A DNA stretch of 64,000 bases from Monarcha castaneiventris obscurior (lineage: Eukaryota > Chordata > Aves > Passeriformes > Monarchidae), in contig JAMPIT010000493.1 in assembly GCA_026261815.1 (NCBI GenBank), positions 3,117,501-3,181,500 on the forward strand. Direction: 5' to 3'. Shown here piece after piece: positions 20,651 through 32,967 of the stretch; the stretch's first letter is position 1, and the number at the start of each line of letters is the position of its first letter. The notes beneath the pieces were generated by a model. It ran no database searches. It saw nothing but the letters and a program-made list of their open reading frames with translations, and was not told the DNA's origin. The translations under genes were made by a program, and so were the position numbers.

Positions 20651-21060
20651 GAGAGAGACAAACCAGATTTTGTGAATGTCCAGATATTTGGCTGCATCAA
20701 GAGTCTGCTTGCTTTTCCCTGTTGGAAAACATTATCATCAATGGGGATCTGTTGGCAGGAAAGTGGGGAGAGACGCTGCTTTTCACACGCTCATCTGTTT
20801 TCACACAAAAACAAGAGTGCTCATTATTGGTTATTCATTATTCCCCCATCTAATAAACTTTGTGCCGTTCAGGCAGCAGGCGGAAACAGCAGCACGCTGC
20901 TTTGTGTAGCCCGTCACACATCCGGAGTAACAGATAATGAACGGGCAAATCAAACATGCTGCCCAAAATCTCCATCTGAACATTATTCAGCCCAGCGAGT
21001 GCTCCTGAATAACAAACACATCTGCAGGAATTAAGCTGCAGTGGACTCGCAAACAGCAGC
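20651..21060. promoter_or_regulatory. Candidate conserved non-coding element
   Basis: Repeat-free, with attattggttattcattatt (20823-20842), ctaataaac, gataatgaac and several cagcag words. The composition differs from the GC-rich left flank. Confidence 0.33.
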
Positions 21061-21142
21061 AGGACCTGGGTTTGCAGTGAGTGATGCAAGCAGCATTGCT
21101 TGGCGGTTTCACTTAAGCAGAAATTATGATAATTTTCACTTT

Positions 21143-21206
21143 GTTTAGCACCTTCCATCTGAGGGTCTCCAAATGCTTTACAAACTCAATTAATTAGTTG
21201 TGGCGA
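21143..21206 (-). mobile_element. Ancient amniote repeat fragment
   Basis: The words gcaccttccatctgaggg, ctccaaatgctttacaaac and attaattag follow the order of an old dispersed amniote element whose sense strand reads gtaaagcgctttgagat...cagatgaaaggtgct. I cannot name the family with certainty (MIR-like SINE or LINE tail). A related fragment lies at 44413-44450 in the opposite orientation. Confidence 0.42.
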
Positions 21207-21494
21207 GACCCCTTCCCTGCTAATTTTGGCAGTGCAGGCACACCCGTTTAATGCTGAATATCAGAGTGCATTTCATACATTTGCACCCAGCAAAGCCCAG
21301 CTCTCCTCCCTCCTCAGCCCTCCTAGACCCTACTTCTTCTCTGTTGCTTGAACTGACACAAAACTTCATGGGAATCTTAAAATTATATCCAGTATGCACC
21401 TATTAGCACCGTATTAAGCCTACTGAAAAAAAGTGCAAAATACTCTATTTTAATATTATCTATAATATTATTATAATTGAATAATTACTTTTTA

Positions 21495-21495
<1 letters not shown>
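21207..21495. other. Unique sequence, AT-rich at right
   Basis: Nothing recognised. 21430-21495 is very AT-rich. Confidence 0.4.
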
Positions 21496-21563
<68 letters not shown>

Positions 21564-21586
21564 CTCTATCTATCTATCTATCTATT
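21496..21586. repeat. (TATC) microsatellite
   Basis: About 22 tetramers with one tctctc interruption near 21561. Confidence 0.97.
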
Positions 21587-21597
21587 GCTTATGCTAA

Positions 21598-21660
21598 TTA
21601 ATGATTGGGCTTGATGATCTTAGAGATCTTTTCCAATCTAAATGATTCTATGATTCCATA
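21598..21660 (+). mobile_element. CR1 LINE 3' terminus, about 60 bp
   Basis: Sense CR1 end: attgggcttgatgatcttag, gatcttttccaatctaaatg, then attctatgattccat. Only the last 60 bases remain. Confidence 0.85.
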
Positions 21661-23440
21661 TGGGCAAAACTAGACGGGGGGATATAACAACTTTTTAAAA
21701 ACAATCCCTTTTGCATCTAAGCAGCAACAATTTCATGGTAGTTTGTTTAGTTGGGTTTTTTTCTTTTTGAGGTTTCCAAACTAAAAATAAGCCAAGGAAT
21801 TAATACCATCAGTTGAAAAAGAACAGAAATATTCTGTGGAAGATCCACTTGGATTTCTTTTGATTTTCCTGCATGTTTAGAGCACAGCACCAGGATGTGT
21901 GTACATTGCTCAGCTCCACTCTCTGGTCAGAGCAATCCCTCTGTTTTTCACCATCTCCATTGTGCCCAACACTGCACAAAAACAAGGAGCATTTTCCTGC
22001 TGCTGGACAGGGCTGGGGCTGTGGTTGGGTTGGGATGAGCACGGCTGAACAACCAGCACTGGCCGCATTGCAAGCAGAGTTAATCCACTGCCATCTGTCT
22101 TTATTATTCTCCTATTGTTGGACACCACAGCCTGGAAATCCAGCAATGAAACCCAGTTGTTCGTTGCCATTCATCATAGTTATTGCTGGAGTTGTGTAAT
22201 GAAGAGGGGAAGTGCTGTTTATTGCTCTCCCCTCTTTAGAAACTATCCTTAGGGGTAGTTATGGATGGTTATTGGAATCAAGCACAGGACTCTGGGAGGT
22301 CCCCCCTTCGCTCTGTTTCTGTGTTGAACCATGAGGTTTAATGGGGTTTTATGTCTACTTTTGCTTTGAGGCTGCTCTGCTGCCTGCTTTTGTGGGTTTG
22401 GCTACTTCAATTCTGGTGTGAAGGTGAACTGAAGGAAAGGAGGACTATTAATATGGTAAAAAGGCAGTAGGCGGGTGCCCTCCGGGGCAGGAACAGCTCT
22501 GCCACACATAAAAGCAGCAAGTGTGCACTGCAGCCAGGGTTTAGGCATTGTCCTGCTCGGGAGCGGAGCCCTTTGAGCCTTTGAAAATAGCTGATCATAG
22601 ATACAGGTGCTTTAGGTTACAGCTCTTCTCTCCAGCGATTTCTGGAGGCTGAAAATCAGACAAGACTCCAGCTGAGCAGGTGAAGGATGGAGGGGACAAG
22701 GGAACAGTGCAGGAGGTGAAAGAGCCAGACATAATTCTCACTGGGCAGTGCAGTGCTTCTCACTGGGGGTTGCAAGGATAAAAATGAGAATGCATTCAAA
22801 TAGATCTATAATGAAGATACTTCAATAAATCTTCATGCCTGCACTGCAGCAGACAGATTTTGGAGATTTTAGGGTGAGACATGCTGGCTGTGGGTTTTAT
22901 GAGGCAGTTCCTAGACTGCAGGATGGTTGATCCCATTGAGATAATGTATTAAAGGACCTGCATTTCCATGCAGAACTCAAAATTACCTTATGATTAGCTC
23001 TTCCGTTTTAATAATTTATACTAGTTCTTGCAATTACTCTGGGAAACAAAGAGATGTGGGTGCACTGAACCTCAAAAAGGCACCACTTCCCCAGCTGCTC
23101 TCCTGCTGCCACACAGCTTTGGTGGTGCAGGGAGTTCACAACCTGCACAGGCAGCTCCTTGCTCTAGACACCAGCCTCAGGGAAGTTTGCAGAGCCATGG
23201 ATTATGGACCAAACTGGAAAGAAAATGAGGTTCTATGACAGAAAAAACCACCTTTGGAAGGTGCCTGGTGTGCAGACAGCCAGCACGGCTTCACTATGAG
23301 CAATTCATTTGTGATGGCAATAAGGGAAGGGTGCAAGGAGCCTGTGGGATAAGAAGCTATGGAGGGGAAGAGCTGCCTATCCAGGATCAGAGCCTGCACT
23401 CTGGCAGCGCTCCTGGGCATGATATGTAATAGGTGTGAGA
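21661..23440. other. Unique sequence, nothing recognised
   Basis: About 1.8 kb. An AT-rich patch at 22930-23045 with gttttaataatttatac is weakly CNE-like. No repeat, RNA gene or exon identified. Confidence 0.4.
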
Positions 23441-23999
23441 TGAGCTTCAAGGGCTAAAGACATGGAAGGAGTTAGAGATCTCAGTTGTGTTTCCAGATAA
23501 CGTGTAGCCTGTGCCTGTCAAAGCTGCTGCTGATAAGGGGATTCTGCAGAAAGTAATTAAAACTCAAGCCCCTGGTATTTATTTAAAGGGGAAACTCTTG
23601 GGACTTGATAGGATTTTGTTGAAATGGACCAGGAAGCTGATTCTTAACGTGCCACAGAAAAGCTCAGAGAATTAAATCTAAAAAGAGAGGCCAAGCAAGT
23701 TTCCCAGTGCCCTCACACAATCTGTAAGGCTGCAGAAGCTGTGAAGGTCTCTCTTACATGCTGAAAATGCAGGATAAGTCAAGCAAGGAAAAAAAAACCC
23801 TCTTGGTGACACAGGAAAAATTTGTTCCTGGAGAAAGGTGTAGATCTGCCTATGCTGACTTGGAAAGAAACGTGTGCTGTTATTTTGGACTTCAGCTCTC
23901 TTTTCCCTGAGGTGGCTTCCCTGGAAAACAGATAGATCTGAACAGACAGCTTTGCATATTAAGTACATTTTTTGCTAGACGCCAGTTGTCTGAGAAACT
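23441..23999. other. Unique AT-moderate sequence
   Basis: Nothing recognised beyond an A-run near 23790. A 96-codon minus frame is featureless. Confidence 0.4.
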
Positions 24000-24260
24000 A
24001 ATTTGTGACAATACACTGTAGTTTAGTAGACATTATCTTCACCAGTCTGCAGCAAAGTGTGGGTTCAGCGATATCACCCTACTGCCTGGGAAGTCTCATC
24101 CAGGGCTTGGTGGAAAATTAGGCCCAAGTAATAGAGTACTTATTGATGGGGTTTGCAGGCTCCCAGCCTGATGTATGGCTGGCTCTTTCAATTATGGAAT
24201 GGCACCAGCGAAGCATGGATTGTTATCTGCTGACATCTTGTACAGCAGAAAAATGAAAAG
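24000..24260. promoter_or_regulatory. Candidate non-coding element
   Basis: Repeat-free sequence with tttgtgacaatacactg (a SOX-like acaat), gtagacattatc and tttcaattatgg words. Weak evidence. Confidence 0.27.
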
Positions 24261-25378
24261 CAGGAATTCCTGTGTCAGAGTCACTCGGGACGCAGAGAAG
24301 TATAAAGAAACAAATGAGGCAAAAGAGAAAAAAATCAGCGTGGCTTAGGTCCCAAGAGCTGCCATCACTTCATAGTTTTCCATGGAGTCCCAGCACTGGG
24401 AAACAAGAGTTTTAAAGGAAAGTGGTGTCACCTGAATTTTCTAACAGTCATGTGGGTTTACTCCCCTCTGGCAGATTGAGGAGGATGTCAGGCGATGCTG
24501 TCACCAGTGCCAGGGTGGGAAGGGAAGTCAGTGGTGTGATCTGCCAGAACCAGCGGCCTCTGGGCTGCTCCTGGACAGTCCCATGCCTGTGTCAGCAGCC
24601 CAGAGCCAAGCACAGAGCCAAACAAGAGCCCTGCAGGTGCTGAAAGCTCCTTGACAGCTCTGACAGCAGTGATTTCTTCTCGAGGGCTTCTGCACAGTGT
24701 GGAATGGGAGAGGGTGTTGGGAGTGCTGCCTCTCAGGGCTGAGCTCCCTGTGTGATGAGTGGCCACCACACTGAGGACACTGCAGCGTGATCTCACCTGG
24801 ATACAGGCACAGAGGAACAAAACCCTTTGCAAGAGATCTTTAGTCACTGGGAATATGCTGGACTTCCTGGGAAAGGCTGTTTTGAAGGACAGTCCCTGTA
24901 GGAAGGTGATACATCACAGATCCTGCTCGAGTCCAAGCTGGGCAATTTTCCATCTTAATCCTTTTTGCACCCTAATACTTTGTTCTTATGAAGTACACCC
25001 CAAAATGTCATTCTAGACTCCAGATTACAGGAAAAAAACCCCAAGTGAATGGTCCATCTTAGTAAGGCCCCAGTCATGGAGGGATTTAGGTGCATCCGCA
25101 TCTTCAAGTCCACATTAACCCTTGTAAACCTAGGGCAAAAGTCATGCTTCAGGTTGTAGCAAGATTCAGGTTTTCCTTTTAATCATTCTTCCAGGTTACC
25201 TTGAAATCTCATCAGAGATTGTTTTTAGGACACACCCAAATAATCTGAGAATGATTTGAATACAATCTATACAATTACTCTAATTTCAGAGAGTTTATTT
25301 GATAAAAGCCACTGGACTACATCTTCCTGTGACCTTAATTAATAATAAAAGATATAATTTCATGTACAGGTAGAATTA
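24261..25378. other. Unique sequence, nothing recognised
   Basis: Mixed composition with an AT-rich right end (25240-25375). No element recognised. Confidence 0.4.
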
Positions 25379-25518
25379 TCATAGAATCCATAGATGGTTT
25401 GGGTTGGAAGGGAAGTTAAAGCTCAGCTCATTCCAACTCCCTGCTGTGGGCAAGGACACCTTTCACCAGAGCAGGTGGCTCAGGACCCTGCCCAGCCTGG
25501 CCTTGGACTTTTCCAAGG
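25379..25518 (-). mobile_element. CR1 LINE fragment, 3' end
   Basis: Antisense: tcatagaatcc, ggtttgggttggaaggga, cattccaactccctgctgtg, ggcaaggacacc and cccagcctggccttgga. Confidence 0.88.
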
Positions 25519-25563
25519 TTATTATAGATAAACTCGGAACTCAGTTTAACAGAATAATAACTG

Positions 25564-25595
25564 GGGACTTGATACTTGCGGGACTTGATACTTGC
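25564..25595. repeat. Perfect 16-bp tandem duplication
   Basis: gggacttgatacttgc occurs twice without a spacer (25564-25579 and 25580-25595). Confidence 0.95.
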
Positions 25596-26870
25596 AAGAA
25601 ACATCCCTGTGTCACACGGAGACAGCAGCTCTACCTTGATGCCTTCCTGTCAAAAGAAATTGCTTTTCTTGTTAAGACAATGGTCCAAACTACCCTTTCC
25701 AGGAGAAAATCATGGCATAATCAGCTACAGACATGGGAAGGGGAAGGCAGTGATTTTTGTAGGATGCTAGGGATGAGGTCTCTGTGCCCTGTGACCAACT
25801 TTGCCTTTGGATAACAGTTCCTCCATCATTCTGCTGTTTGATCTCACCTCTCCTCAGCTTACTCATCTGTGAGATTCACTTAATTACATTAGTCAACTTC
25901 ACTGAGGTGTCTTGAAGCTTAATTAAGTTCTGGAAAGCCCGTCAAGAGCCGCTGGCAGAACGCTCTGAGGAAGTGGCTGCGATGAGAAATGGACATGAGG
26001 GAGGGAAACGTGGTGTGCTGTGTTTGGCTGAGCAGAAGGGGACGGAGCTGTCGATTCACCACTACTGACACATTGTCAGGGCATGGCCATGAACTCTGGG
26101 GAAATCCCTGCTGAGGAGTGACCAGCACGAACATTCACTTCCCAGTTGGAGAAGTGTGTTGCCTTCATTGTCGTTTCCATACAGCTGATTTTGAGAGGGG
26201 GATGAACTCAGCAGCGCTGTGCACGAACAGCCACGGCCCCGTTTTCTCCCCAAGCCTTGGCAATGCCAGCCTGTGGGTGGAAGTTGGTCGGGGCACCTGT
26301 GGCTGGTTGCTGTCACTTCTCGTTTCACCCTCGGGAGGGTTTTCACCTGACGCACCCCAAGGGGTGAATTGACATTCATCGCTCCTCCAGGGGAAGAAAC
26401 ATATGGAGGCTCCACCGGGACAAACTCCGTGCTCGGAATTGCCAATCAGTGCGTGGATGAGCCTCAGCTGGGAAAACCTTGCCACTAACAAGGCTTCACG
26501 CTCCTCCAGCTCTCCTTGCTGTCTGTCAGCTGCTAAGTACAGTTTGAGCAGCACAGGAGCTGCTGAACAACCTCCAGCACCAGCTTATTACGGAGAGGTG
26601 GTAACCTCTGCATATTTTAGGTGCAGGCAGTTCCTATTAGAAACACTCACAAGATATTCCCTATAACTTAGCAAAAATGGATGGCCTTAAAAATGAAATA
26701 TTTAGCTGGGAAGTAAAAAAAAAAAAAAGGTTTCTGCTTTTCTTCTGGAGGAAAATTTCTCAGATTGTTGTATTTGGAGTGTTTAAATACACCACTCTCC
26801 TTTGAGTCTCTGCTTTTTGCCTGTTTGTTTATGCTCCTTTTGCTGGGAAATGCCTTGTTATTGTTTCCTT
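25596..26870. other. Unique sequence, nothing recognised
   Basis: Mixed composition, with an A-run at about 26716-26729. Overlapping featureless frames at 26062-26666 on both strands. Confidence 0.4.
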
Positions 26871-26962
26871 GTACTTTCCACAGAGCTTGAAATTGCTGGC
26901 TATGCAGGAGGAAATTAGCTGGTAATTAAAGACGAGTTAATAACGATTCCCATGGAGTCTAC
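26871..26962. promoter_or_regulatory. Short candidate non-coding element
   Basis: Dense homeodomain-like words (ttagctggtaattaaag, gagttaataacg) in 90 repeat-free bases. Confidence 0.28.
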
Positions 26963-27486
26963 TTGGTCCTATTGCTGGGAGGAGGACGCTTTGCCTCCGT
27001 GGTCAGGCACTGCTGCCCAAGCAGCAGGTGTGACATCAAGGGGTGGCTGTCACCCCATGGCACCTGCTTGGAACACATGGAGGCAGGACTTGGAGCCTTT
27101 CACACCCCAGCAATTAGAGATAATGGCATGATAGCAAAACAAGACAAGTAATGGAGCAACCTGCAGCCAGCAGATTATTTTTGAGAGGTTCAGAAAATGT
27201 AACTCAAGGAAAGAAATCCTTGGCTTCAAACTTGTCGCGTGCCAGTCTGTGCCTTTACCTTATGTGTACTTGTTTTAGGCACCATTAAAATTGGAAAATG
27301 CTTGGAAATTTTTTCTTGGAAATCAAGTTCAAGACTCTCAGCTCCTTCCAAAATGTCCAAGGCACAGGGCTGTCTGCACAATCCAACCCCTTGGCTAGGA
27401 GACTGTTCTTTGAAGGAATATGAGTGGGATGTGTTTTGGTTTCGTAAAGCTGGAGAAAAACTGAGCACTTTCTAGAGCGAGTCCCT
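26963..27486. other. Unique sequence, nothing recognised
   Basis: Mixed composition; no element identified. Confidence 0.4.
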
Positions 27487-27566
27487 TGAATTTCCAGTGT
27501 GACTTGAATGTATTTTTGAGGTAGATTGAATTTCCAGTGTGACTTGAACATATTTTTGAGGTAGAT
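27487..27566. repeat. Two-copy 40-bp tandem duplication
   Basis: Units 27487-27526 and 27527-27566 share tgaatttccagtgtgacttg and atttttgaggtagat and differ only at atg/cat in the middle. Confidence 0.95.
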
Positions 27567-28394
27567 TTTAAGATGTTGGTGCTTTCACATGTTGAGGATG
27601 AAGTCACAAGGGCAGCCGAATGTTTTGACTGAACACTTTGTTTTTCAAGGAAACAAACCTCAGATGCTCATGTTTCTCCTCATGTCTGCCTGTTTCACTT
27701 ATGAGACTTCAAAATCTGTTTGGTCCTTTCCCAGACACCGAGGTGGTGGATGTCAAACATGTGAATTCCCTGTGCAGAGCTGACCAGCCAACCCCTGCCA
27801 CTGTGCAGAGACCACGGGCATGGTTTAGTACCTGGAGGGAGGGAGGAAGGGGTGCAAATGTCTGGTCTGAGCTCTAGACTGCAATGAAAAACAAAATAAA
27901 AAGTCGCAGCAGAAACCCCAGCTTCACAAGTGACCTCAGCAGCTGGCCAGGATCCAGCTCTGATGTCAGGATTTCCTCTTCTCCTGGAGCTGGTGGACAT
28001 GGGGCACACAAAGGAGCACCACACACTTGTAGGTTTGTGCCCACCTGGGGCTGAGACCCCCTGTCAGGGTTGTTCAGTTTTCTGAGGGTCTAAGTCACTT
28101 CTTGAGAATGGGATGTGGGCTGGATTCAAGTGAACCCAGAAATCTGAATATAAATGATGATACTGAAGACTTTTGCCCAGCTCCTGCTGTGCCCTAAAGG
28201 CCCCCAGTTCCATGGGTGACTTTTTTATGTATTAAAACTTCCTGGAGGTGCCTGGCTGAGGGGCTGGGTGTTTCCAGGAGATAAACATGTCCCCACCAGC
28301 ACCCTGAGCATGGACATCTCCATGCCTGGTGGGAAGATACTGCCCTGGAGGGCTTTTCCTTTTTCACAGAACCGTGAAACAACCAGGGTTGCTT
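27567..28394. other. Unique sequence, nothing recognised
   Basis: Mixed composition; frames of up to 109 codons are featureless. Confidence 0.4.
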
Positions 28395-28440
28395 CACAGG
28401 GTTGGAAGAGACCTTTGGAGGTCACCTTGTCATCTCTGGT
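28395..28440 (-). mobile_element. Possible CR1 3' remnant (weak)
   Basis: cacagggttggaagagacct and ggaggtcacc resemble an antisense CR1 3' end, but the rest does not follow the consensus. Confidence 0.25.
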
Positions 28441-29380
28441 CTTGTTCTTCCACCCTGCCTGAGCTTGTGTCCTTCACACCAGAGAAGAGCTTGCACCCAG
28501 CCTATGGAGAACCATTTCTGACAGGCTGAGCCCCAAACAAAAGGTGCTTCGGGCTGGGTTGCAAAATAAAACCGTGAGCCCTTCTCTGTTCTGTGGAAGG
28601 AGAGATCCAGGGCTCGCACAGCACCACCTTTCTGCTGCCACAGCTTGAGGACTGCCTGCCCAAAGGGGGAGAAAGACCAAAAGACACCAAGGACAGAAAT
28701 GAAAACTTGGGAAATTCCTCAAACGGTTAAAATAAACTCCTTAGGGAAAAATAAGGGGAAAAAAAAAAGAAAAAGTGCCTCTCCTTCTGAAAGGCTGCAA
28801 TTACTGCGGATAGGATCCATCTCACCTGATGGCACCCAAGTCTCGGCATCTGCACTGAGCACTCAGAGCTCATTTACCATCAATGGAGAGAAATGGGCAC
28901 CTCCAGCAGGCAATTGCTCTCATCTGGAGGTGGTTGCCTAAAATAGGTCAGACAAATCACTGCAATTTCTCTCCACTTACACATTTAAGAGACTCGCTCC
29001 AGTACAGACACTTGTCTTGTGGACCTCTGACACCAGGTGAGATGAATCCCCCCTGAAGTGACAACAAGACCCATCTTCTGAAAGCGAGGAGGGAATGATG
29101 GGGATGTCCCAAACCCTGCACTGACGGCATAATGAGTCAGGGTGTACAAAAAAGTGAATAGCTCCCCAGAACATGTCAGCCTCAGCTCTGATCATTTGGA
29201 GCATTTGGGAACATTGGAAGGGGTGATTAGGATTAATCCATTTACCTGAGTAAGTCACTTGGAGAGCCCTAGATGTAAAACAATATTGGTTATCAGCATC
29301 CTCCTGCGATGATGTTCTGTGAGTTCTGGAAAGGAGATTTTTCCTCTGAAACAACCTCTTCACATTTTTCCTGAGTGAAG
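28441..29380. other. Unique sequence, possible LTR remnant near 28540-28640
   Basis: gcaaaataaaaccgtgagcc followed by a ttctctgttctg stretch (28560-28600) is LTR-R/U5-like, but no TATA box or ends are seen. An A-rich run is at 28757-28775. No gene seen. Confidence 0.25.
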
Positions 29381-29540
29381 TATTTTGCTACTCAGATTTG
29401 TGATTTAATAATCATAAATAATAGAGTCCTTAGTGCTATATTTTTAAATGACTGAATGGTGAGAATCTACTTTAAAAAATTGTATGAATGCCTATCACTT
29501 GTGTGCATATAAATGTATTCAATTAGCACTCAAATCTTGA
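29381..29540. promoter_or_regulatory. AT-rich island, weak regulatory candidate
   Basis: tttaataatcataaataatag and attcaattagcac words in a repeat-free AT-rich island. Confidence 0.25.
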
Positions 29541-30990
29541 GTTATCTCCTGATGGAAGGCAAAACCTTTTGAATTCAGTCCCATGCAAGAAATACTGTGT
29601 CATTTAACTCACAAAAGGATGCCATGCACTTAACAGATAATGACTGAAGAGGATTTTGCTGTATTGCCTGCTCAGCTGCTTGTGAGGACAAAGAAAATAA
29701 TTCCCCTTTTAGGATCCTATGGGGTAATGAGGAAACCCTCTCCACACTGATCACACTGAGTAGGGGAAAGGAAAGAGCCCGATGGGCTAAAGGGGCTGCG
29801 ATTTCATTGTCCTGGTCCCCCATGTGCTTTCCATGTTTTGTCTGGGATGCTAAGCCAGTAGCTAACCTGTCTCTGAACCTGCCACCAGCACACAGAGATT
29901 ACTCACCCTGGATACTGCACTTCAGCAAATGCAGAATTAGCCCTGGCTAAGTAATCTTGTTAGCGTGATTCAGTGTTAAATGGATCTCGATTAAATGGGC
30001 CTTTATATTGTCCCAGCTGGAGATGATAAGCCCCCACAAGGAAATGGCAGGAGACCGAAGGAAATTGCTTTACTCCAGACTGGGATGTTTAACCCCATAA
30101 AACACTTTCTGGTCCCCCTCTGCCGCTGCCTCTGCTCACTTGCATGGCACCATTTACTGTGGCCTTTGGCTGTGGGGGACAGGAGAGGCTCAGGGCAAGG
30201 GCTGGAGCATCTCTCTGTGGCACCTGTTGGCCAGGACAAGAGCAGGGTGGTGGAGATGCAGGGGAGAGGGCAGGATGCCTCTGATGGGTGGCTCTTTGCT
30301 GGAATCAATAATCCCTTTGTTACCACAGTGCTTTATCCAACCCCTCACTCAAGATGTTGGTGCTGGGGCTCCTGAGCATCCAGAGGTCAGAGAAACTGCT
30401 GCCACCAATAGTTTATTAAGCTTCAAACAGCACCCAGGGAGAATCTTCAGTCTCATCTTAAAAGAAATGGATTGCTTAAACGTGCCACTGGGACTCGTTG
30501 GGAATGGCTTGGGGTTTATCAGTGTGAGATAGGAATCAGCTCAGTGTGTCGGTGCATCAGAACCTGACACTTCATTTCCCCTCACTGTTAGCTCTGGCAG
30601 CGTGTGCACAACCTGGGGGAGAGGGAAACGGCCTCAAAATCCCCCAGGGACTGCAAATGCAGAGGCAAACTGGGGGGCACTGGTGTGACAGGGATGGAGA
30701 GCTGGGACTCTGCAGTACCAACCTGCTCTGTGGTGGGACCCAGCTCTGCCCTCCAAAGGCTCCTGGTGGCCTGAAGCAAGGACTGGGTGAGTTGTGGTGT
30801 TGCAGGTGAAAGCAAGATTAGAAAGAGAAAAAAAAAACCCAGATAAAACACTTCACCTGTGACCCTTGCTAATGGTCATTGTTAGGAAAAGGCTTCTGGG
30901 GCCAGATAACAAGGTGGACATCAAACTGTCCCTGGTACCCACACATCAATGTGTCCTCTCCTCCTGCTTCTCTTCTCTCCTCCTGCTCTG
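29541..30990. other. Unique sequence, nothing recognised
   Basis: Mixed composition; frames of up to 130 codons on both strands are featureless. Confidence 0.4.
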
Positions 30991-31640
30991 TATTATCTCA
31001 TAATTTTCGCTCTCCATGTCTGATGTGACTTCAAAATATGGATTTATCCTCAAGGAGTCAGAGACCCTAGCAGGACACATGGAAAATCTCTGCTCTGTAG
31101 CAAGTCAGATGATCTGATATCTTTTTTCCCAGACCTTTGACAGAAATATGGTAAACATGCAATTACTCGAATTTTTCCATAAATTTTGCATCGGAGGTGG
31201 ATTTACATGCTTGTGATATTTTCCAGCCGCGAATCCCAGCCCCGTGAAGCAGCGAATGGCTGCAGACGGGCAAGAAATGATATAATCTATTAGAGATTTC
31301 CTTCATTATCCCTCTAATCAAGGCTTCTATCAGTCTCCTTTGATGCGCTGCTGGAAAAAAAGATCTTCAAGTAAACTGATGCTGGAGATAATTAATTAAC
31401 TTGCCATCCTCTTGCCTCACAGACAGAGACAGTGTAAGAAAGAAGAAGTGTCCTTTGCAATTACTGCTCTGTGCTTTTCCATCCTAGAGCTGACAGCTTG
31501 TAGGACATGAAGTGGAAAAGCATTTTACCAAACTTGGAGGCTTCGGCCATCAGTTCCTTCACTTGAGAATATTTTCTCCCGCTTGTATTTCTCATGTTGT
31601 TGGATAACACTCCTGATGGTGAAAAATGGGTTTAATACTT
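30991..31640. promoter_or_regulatory. Long candidate conserved non-coding element cluster
   Basis: 650 repeat-free bases. Features: aacatgcaattactcg, a TCF/LEF-like ctttgatg (31338-31345) with an opposed atcaagg 20 bases upstream, and the palindrome taattaatta (31389-31398). Small CpG-bearing patches (ccgcgaatcc, gcagcgaatgg) sit inside AT-rich sequence, which is typical of constrained elements. Confidence 0.48.
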
Positions 31641-32920
31641 GAACAGTTATAGTCGGATGTAGTCCAGCCCAGTAATGTTATCTTCTTTGTGCTTTCCTTA
31701 GAGCAAACACCCCCATCTCTCCTATCCTCAGGTTATTGTACAGGAAATCCACCTTCGTTAGGATAGAATAGAAAATTGGGATTAAGAGCTGGGTCAGTGG
31801 AGTAACACTGGAGCTGCAGGTTGCTATAGGCATTCCCAGTATTTTTCTTACAGGTTTGGCAGGAATGGGGAATGATTTCTGCCCTGAGAACCCACCTTTT
31901 TCACGTGAACTTCTCTTCCAAATGTTGGTGCAATCTCAAGTCCTCTAAAGACAGGGTTTCCCTGTCTAATGTTTTAAAGGATAAGATTTAAATTTCTCTG
32001 CCATCTCAAACCAAACCTGGAGCAGGAGGAGGTCTGCAATGCACTTTACCAACCTCAGATGATTTCTTCTTTTACAAATTAAGTCCTTTTTTGCTTAGGT
32101 TTTCTTGTATTTCCAGTTCCTTGAGTCCTCAAAACAACATTTCAAATTCTAACTAGTTTAGCTCTCCTTAAATTTCCCATTTTTGGTGCTGCATGAGCAG
32201 CTAGACAGGGGAGAGCATGGCTGAGCAGGCAGACTGACAGAGCTTTAAACACAGAGCCACTCAGAGCTGATCCAAAACCCTATCAGCAAAACACTGACAA
32301 GAGCCTTCTTCCAAAGGAAATCTCCCCAGAAACTCCAAGCAGTAAAGCAGAAAGGAAAAGCACATAATAAAATAAGACTGAGTTCAGAGTGTCTTCTAGC
32401 AAAATCAGGGATTTTGCTGATTGTCCTGTAGGTGCAGGGTGGGTTTATGACAAGGAAAAACTTGTTTAGTCTGGGTTTGGCCACCAGGGGTTTGTAAATT
32501 AATTAACACTTGTAGGAGTTACTAAAGGCTAGAGAAGTCAAGGGTAGGGTTGCTAATGCAGCACAAAGTGGTGATTTTTTTCCCTGGGAAAACACTCCTG
32601 TGGCTGCAGTGCAGCAGCCTGACAGAACCAGGCTCCTTTCTTGTGGAAACGCTGAAGAAGACCAAGGAGTGCCACCAGGCATCATACAGTATTTGCCCAT
32701 CCATGATTTTTAATGCATTTCCTCCTCTTCCATGTGCTGGCAGGCACTGTAAGCTCCTGGCAGGCAGCACAGGGCTGTGATAAATAACTTTAAATGGCAT
32801 TGTGGTGCTCACTTCCAACAGTGATGGGTCTTCTCTTGCCCTAAGGAGTGGATGAAAAACTTTGACTTGTGGATGTGTCCCCCCAAGTGCTGTATCTGCT
32901 TTTTTTCCAAAATTATTAGC
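31641..32920. other. Unique sequence, nothing recognised
   Basis: Mixed composition, with short AT-rich patches near 32130-32180 and 32495-32515. No repeat or exon. Confidence 0.4.
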
Positions 32921-32967
32921 AAATTAATGTGAATTGTGAAACATTAATTAGAAAATTAATGTGAATT
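32921..32967. repeat. Spaced duplication of an aaattaatgtgaatt word
   Basis: The 15-base word occurs at 32921-32935 and 32953-32967 (offset 32), with a third attaatta between them. A partial tandem duplication of homeodomain-like sites. Confidence 0.9.
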
